A DNA stretch of 64,000 nt from positions 28,142,167 to 28,206,166 of the forward strand of contig NC_092018.1 in assembly GCF_042242105.1 (NCBI RefSeq), given 5' to 3'. Source of the stretch: Pempheris klunzingeri (Eukaryota > Chordata > Actinopteri > Acropomatiformes > Pempheridae). The notes beneath the pieces are model-generated. The model ran no database searches. It worked only from the letters and a program-made list of their open reading frames with translations, and was not told the DNA's origin. Every line of letters begins with the position of its first letter. Position 1 is the stretch's first letter. The position numbers and the translations under genes were made by a program. This document shows positions 60,250-64,000 of this stretch, piece after piece.

Positions 60250-60497
60250 GTAAGTGGTTACCAACTGCTTTTTCTACTCTGTGAAATCATCATAGGTAGC
60301 TTTTTCATCTTTCTGCCTCCCAAAACGTGCATTTAATGTTATTTATGTTCATGCTTTTTACCCTCGTGGCCTCAGTCTTGTCTTTTCTCTTTCAATGATA
60401 TGTGGCAAAATTAAAAAGTGAAGCGATTTTAGCCTGAACTAAAGAAGTTTGTTCATTTTCTTCTGTATAGGAAAGGCAGTCATTCATCTGAGGAATC

Positions 60498-62646
60498 ATG
60501 GCTCAGTTCAACACAAGAGGACACTCTAAGCCGGTGCATGTTGCATCCTCTGTTCAGGCAAGAATAGCTGCTTTGGAGAGGAATCTAGCACGTGCTGCAA
60601 ACACAACCAGTAACTCTCCCACTCCTGCTCCTAGAATATTCACTGCGCAATCATTTAAATGCGTTGAAGTGCAGAGAGACGCTTCTTCCTCTGGATCCTC
60701 TCTGCCTTCTCATACCAAAAATGTAGTGATGACACTTGCAGTGAGAGCAAGTGCTGCCTCTATCGCTTCAGTCAGGCCAACGTGGATGATTGACAAAGGA
60801 CTGGAGTCTTCCACAGTCCTGAGACCAGAGCTCCAGAAACTCAGACTGTCTCCTGTGCAACAAAACCGTGTTACTAAGGGGCAAAGTTTGACTGCCAATG
60901 AAAACACCATCCACACCAAACCCCCCAAACATCCAAACTACATCAGAACATCTGGAACCCAGAATAAACCCCAGAGGCTGAGCACCGTCCATTGTTCTCC
61001 TAAGAGGAATCTTCCTGATGTGTTTGCTCTGGGAAACCCTCCTCCGAAGCCCAGCAGGCCTCCAAGTGTTGACCTTGATCGATTTAGAAGGAACAGAACG
61101 TCTTTGAATGATGGTGAGAAACAGTTTTAAATGAAATCATCTTTCCCCACATGCACATATTGCTTCTTCAAATACTGTAATGCTAAAATATGTAAACAGA
61201 GTTTAAGAGTTAAATTAAGACAGGATTTTTTATGTGACAGGACCACGGATGAAAATGCCACTTCCTGTTGCTTCTCCACTTCCACCTTTACATTTGTGCC
61301 CATCATCATCCAACTGTGCAGCTGCTTTGTAAGTGTCCATATGTGAAGCTGCTGTATTATTGCAAATTGAAGGACCTTCAGTTTTCTGTCAACATAATGA
61401 CATGTGCAGATACAGCTCTTCGCCTGCAGCTTCTCACGGGAGGCTGCTGGATCAGATCCTCGCTGATGTCAACTGTATCCTTTACGAGTTGGGACTTAGT
61501 CACAGCTGCAAAGACAAAGTCAGTCCCAGTCTGCCTGTGAAATGTTTGAACTGATAAAATCTCTTTCTGGCCATAATTGAGGTGTGAACAGTTGGACAAC
61601 GATGAGAGCTATGATGATGTCGGCATCATGATCCCTCCACCGCTCCCCAGTGAAGGTCGTGCCTTGCAATTTTATGTCATTTAACAAAAACAAAAATATA
61701 TACCAGTGTCTGCATATTACACAAAGGCAAGTAAAGTCAATTGAGGGGCATGATTACTGAATTTCTCGTTTCATTGTCTTCACAGATCATCCTTCAAAGA
61801 CAGGAGAGGTGATTTTATTCATCCCAGTTTATACTTGCAACCACACTGGTGCCTTTAATACAGGTTTGATGCTATTTAATTACATGACTCTGACGATCAG
61901 GAGCCGACAGGAACCATCAACTCAGAGGAAATGAGGAGGAAAGACATACAAGCCAGAAAGAAACAACTGAAACAGCAGAAAAACCAGGAAGCAACGCCGT
62001 TCTTCAAGGTAAAAGCACACAGCAGTGACAGCAGTACGTGAATATTCTATTTCATGTATTGTGCAGAGGAAACCACAAACACCATTAATAACACAGAATA
62101 CGTTTTTTTAAAAGTGGCTCATAATCTCCTCGTCCTCAACTAGAATAAAGGAGCTGTTCCTGACATGAATCAAGGTGAGTGGGATCATAAAGACCTTCCT
62201 CAGTACAAGCAACCCAGAGGTACATTGGCTGACCAGGAGCATGGAGAGCTAATGGGAGTTGCTCACAGACATTTTGTGCACACTAAGATCTTAAAAGACT
62301 AAAGTCAGTGTAGAAGTTTTCTGTCATTCATACTATTGTGATTTATTGCTGATTTTATGGTTTCCCTCTCTTTCAAAGCATGCAAAATCATAAGCTGTTT
62401 GTATTGCTTTTAAGTGATTTAGTTTCTCTAAATACAATAAGATATTAATAAGATCCTCGACACAGTTGTAATTTTATCATTCTTGTTTTTCAAACAGCCG
62501 AGGAGGATGATGTTTATGTTGATGTGGATAATAATCCAGACACCAGGTTGTATTCTTTTTGTAACTAATTTCTTCTGAAGGGATGGGCCACTTTGGCTTA
62601 TTTGTCACTTTAAAAAAATGCGGATTGTGAAAATGTAGATTGCAGT

Positions 62647-62741
<95 letters not shown>

Positions 62742-63420
62742 CGACACGGAGTGGTCAATATGATTAATGCAACTGTCACAAAGGCGGCCATGTTGGTTCT
62801 AGTGTTGGAACCTTGAAAAACGTGAACATCTGTGTAAATTATTGTAATCAAACATGACACCTTTCTACAAATACTACATTTTTATGTGTTTGTTGAAGTT
62901 GAGTCAGAGAGGCCTAAGTTTTACACCAAGACTAAGAGTTTATGACATCCGGTTGGAAACTGTTAGGTGTATAACCTTTCATTCTGCTTTAACCACGTCA
63001 TACTGCATCTTCATAATGTTTTTTTTCTGTTTTCCCATCAGAGTTGCTCTACTGTCACAACCAACAGGTGAAGGTAAATATGTTTGTATAACATTTTTCC
63101 TTATATTGTTGGCACTTGGAGGCTGTGACCATGTATCATAGTGAACATGAATTGTCTCTGTGCCCGCAGATGATGTTTATGATGATGTTTGTTCCCAGGA
63201 TCCTCCACGACCTTCTGACGGGTAATAATCTCAATGATAGCCTACATATTTTCTCTGACATGTTGTGTTTCGAAGGTTGCTAGACAGTGAGGCTCTTACA
63301 GTGATTTCTTTCATATTGACAATGGTATGAAGTTGCTGCATGATGTCTGTGTGATAGTATGTTATACATGTGATTATGTAATTCTACACAGGTACGACAT
63401 TTGTGATGAAAGCAAAGAAG
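60498..63420 (+). CDS. fyb1: FYB/ADAP-family adaptor protein, 5' part (3' end outside window)
   Basis: FYB1 (ADAP) is a leukocyte adaptor that couples T-cell and platelet receptors to integrins via SLP-76 and SKAP. Exons seen: 60498-61113, 61241-61328, 61410 to 61467 or 61518, 61592-61655, 61786-61808, 61901-62008, 62144-62174, 62498-62546, 63042-63073, 63170-63221, 63392-63420. All junctions except the end of the third keep phase unambiguously. The start MAQFNTRGHSKP resembles human MAKYNTGG. VFALGNPPPKPSRPPSVDLD matches the human LGPPPPKPNRPPNVDL block. Tyrosine motifs follow in tiny exons: ESYDDVG, DDVYVDVD, DDVYDDVC (SLP-76 SH2-type YDDV). A basic helix RRKDIQARKKQLKQQKNQ lies at 61939-61992. 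The first helical SH3 domain of human FYB1 is not seen between that helix and the YVDV exon. The C-terminal SH3 domain would lie beyond the last exon found. FYB2 or PRAM1-type relatives are alternatives. Confidence 0.72.
62648..62739. repeat. (GT)n microsatellite, long
   Basis: About 46 perfect GT units in an intron of the FYB-like gene, 100 bp downstream of the YVDV exon. Confidence 0.97.
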
Positions 63421-63727
63421 GTATGTTCTGTTATCTCAAAATAGCATATTAACAGACCAGTTGTAGTGGGAAAACCGCTCCATCTACTCATGCAGTTACA
63501 TGGGTACAATTTTATATGTTTATATTATGTATTGTGCTTTTTTAATTCCACTGCATTTTATTCAACAACTGTAGTTACACTGCACACAGAGATTTTAAAT
63601 AAAAAAGCAACTTATAAAACATGGTTCATTTATTTAACTACACTCAACTGATAATAATTCTTTACGTTTACATAATTGAGATTTTGAAGGCAGGACTTGT
63701 TATTGAGTGAATCTTACATTGTGGTGT
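63421..63727. other. Intronic stretch without visible exon
   Basis: AT-rich sequence between the last FYB-like exon found and the LINE fragment. No further phase-1 exon was recognised. Confidence 0.45.
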
Positions 63728-64000
63728 TTCTTCTTCTTCTTCTTCTTCTTCTCCTTTCAGCTTTTCCCTTCAGGGGTGGCCACAGCGAATCAGTTGCCTC
63801 CATCTAACCCTGTCTTCTGCATCCTCTTCTCTCACACCAACTACCTTCATGTCCTCTTTCACTGCATCCATAAACCTCCTCTTTGGTCTTCCTCTAGGCC
63901 TCCTGCCTGGCAGTTCAAAACTCAGCATCCTTCTACCGATATATTCACTATCTCTCCTCTGGACGTGTCCGAACCATCTCAGTCTGGCCTCTCTGACTTT
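63728..64000 (-). mobile_element. RTE-type LINE, 3' end of reverse-transcriptase ORF, runs off window
   Basis: On the minus strand from the window edge down to a stop at 63770-63772, one open frame encodes REARLRWFGHVQRRDSEYIG, GRRPRGRPKRRFMDAVKEDM and DRVRWRQLIRCGHP. This is the characteristic C-terminus of fish RTE-clade LINEs. A (GAA)n tail (63728-63751, seen as TTC on the plus strand) follows the stop after about 20 bp, the usual RTE 3' end. The visible part has no break. The 5' part lies outside the window. Confidence 0.85.

Noticed and set aside
62477-62860. Minus-strand poly-Thr-His frame
   Set aside because: It is the translation of the long (GT)n tract in an intron.

Overview
The window is vertebrate nuclear DNA from a ray-finned (teleost) fish, probably a percomorph. 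Genes are split by short GT-AG introns. Their proteins match vertebrate families closely. The spaces between genes carry fish-type LINE tails, teleost interspersed repeats and many (GT)n, (GATA)n and (TTC)n microsatellites. No bacterial, CRISPR or viral system is seen.

Layout: 1-4.1 kb is gene-free, with a LINE tail. At 4.3-5.4 kb is the single-exon apelin receptor gene (aplnr, +). From 6.3 to 12.9 kb there is no gene, only microsatellites and one degenerate repeat. At 13.0-14.0 kb is an unrecognised coiled-coil ORF (-). Then come hpd (+, 14 exons, 16.0-19.9 kb), setd1b (-, 17 exons, 20.8-29.1 kb), rhof (+, 5 exons, 30.3-31.7 kb), orai1 (-, 2 exons, 33.9-35.9 kb), a kdm2b copy encoding only the short form (+, 10 exons, 39.1-47.1 kb), rnf34 (-, 8 exons, 50.5-55.3 kb), a C5orf34 homologue (+, 11 exons, 56.3-59.1 kb) and the 5' part of an FYB/ADAP-like adaptor gene (+, 60.5 kb to beyond the last exon seen at 63.4 kb). 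An RTE-like LINE fragment runs off the right edge.

The block hpd-setd1b-rhof-orai1-kdm2b-rnf34 has the order and relative orientation of human 12q24.31, without TMEM120B and MORN3. The next two genes correspond to human 5p, so a synteny junction lies between rnf34 and c5orf34. From aplnr to c5orf34 the strands alternate strictly. The genes do not form one pathway: they cover tyrosine breakdown (hpd), H3K4 methylation (setd1b), CpG-island/Polycomb targeting (kdm2b), store-operated calcium entry (orai1), filopodial Rho signalling (rhof), ubiquitin ligation (rnf34), peptide hormone reception (aplnr) and leukocyte adaptor signalling (fyb-like).

The most notable observations are: a kdm2b copy without any visible JmjC demethylase exons; a RhoF with Ser at the Ras-Gly12 position and a poorly basic tail; two GC-AG introns with identical donors in hpd; a C5orf34 homologue lacking an internal domain; and a perfect 24-bp palindrome just upstream of the rnf34 start. 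Exon boundaries were deduced by hand from splice consensus, reading-phase continuity and remembered homologous proteins; no alignment or transcript data were available.
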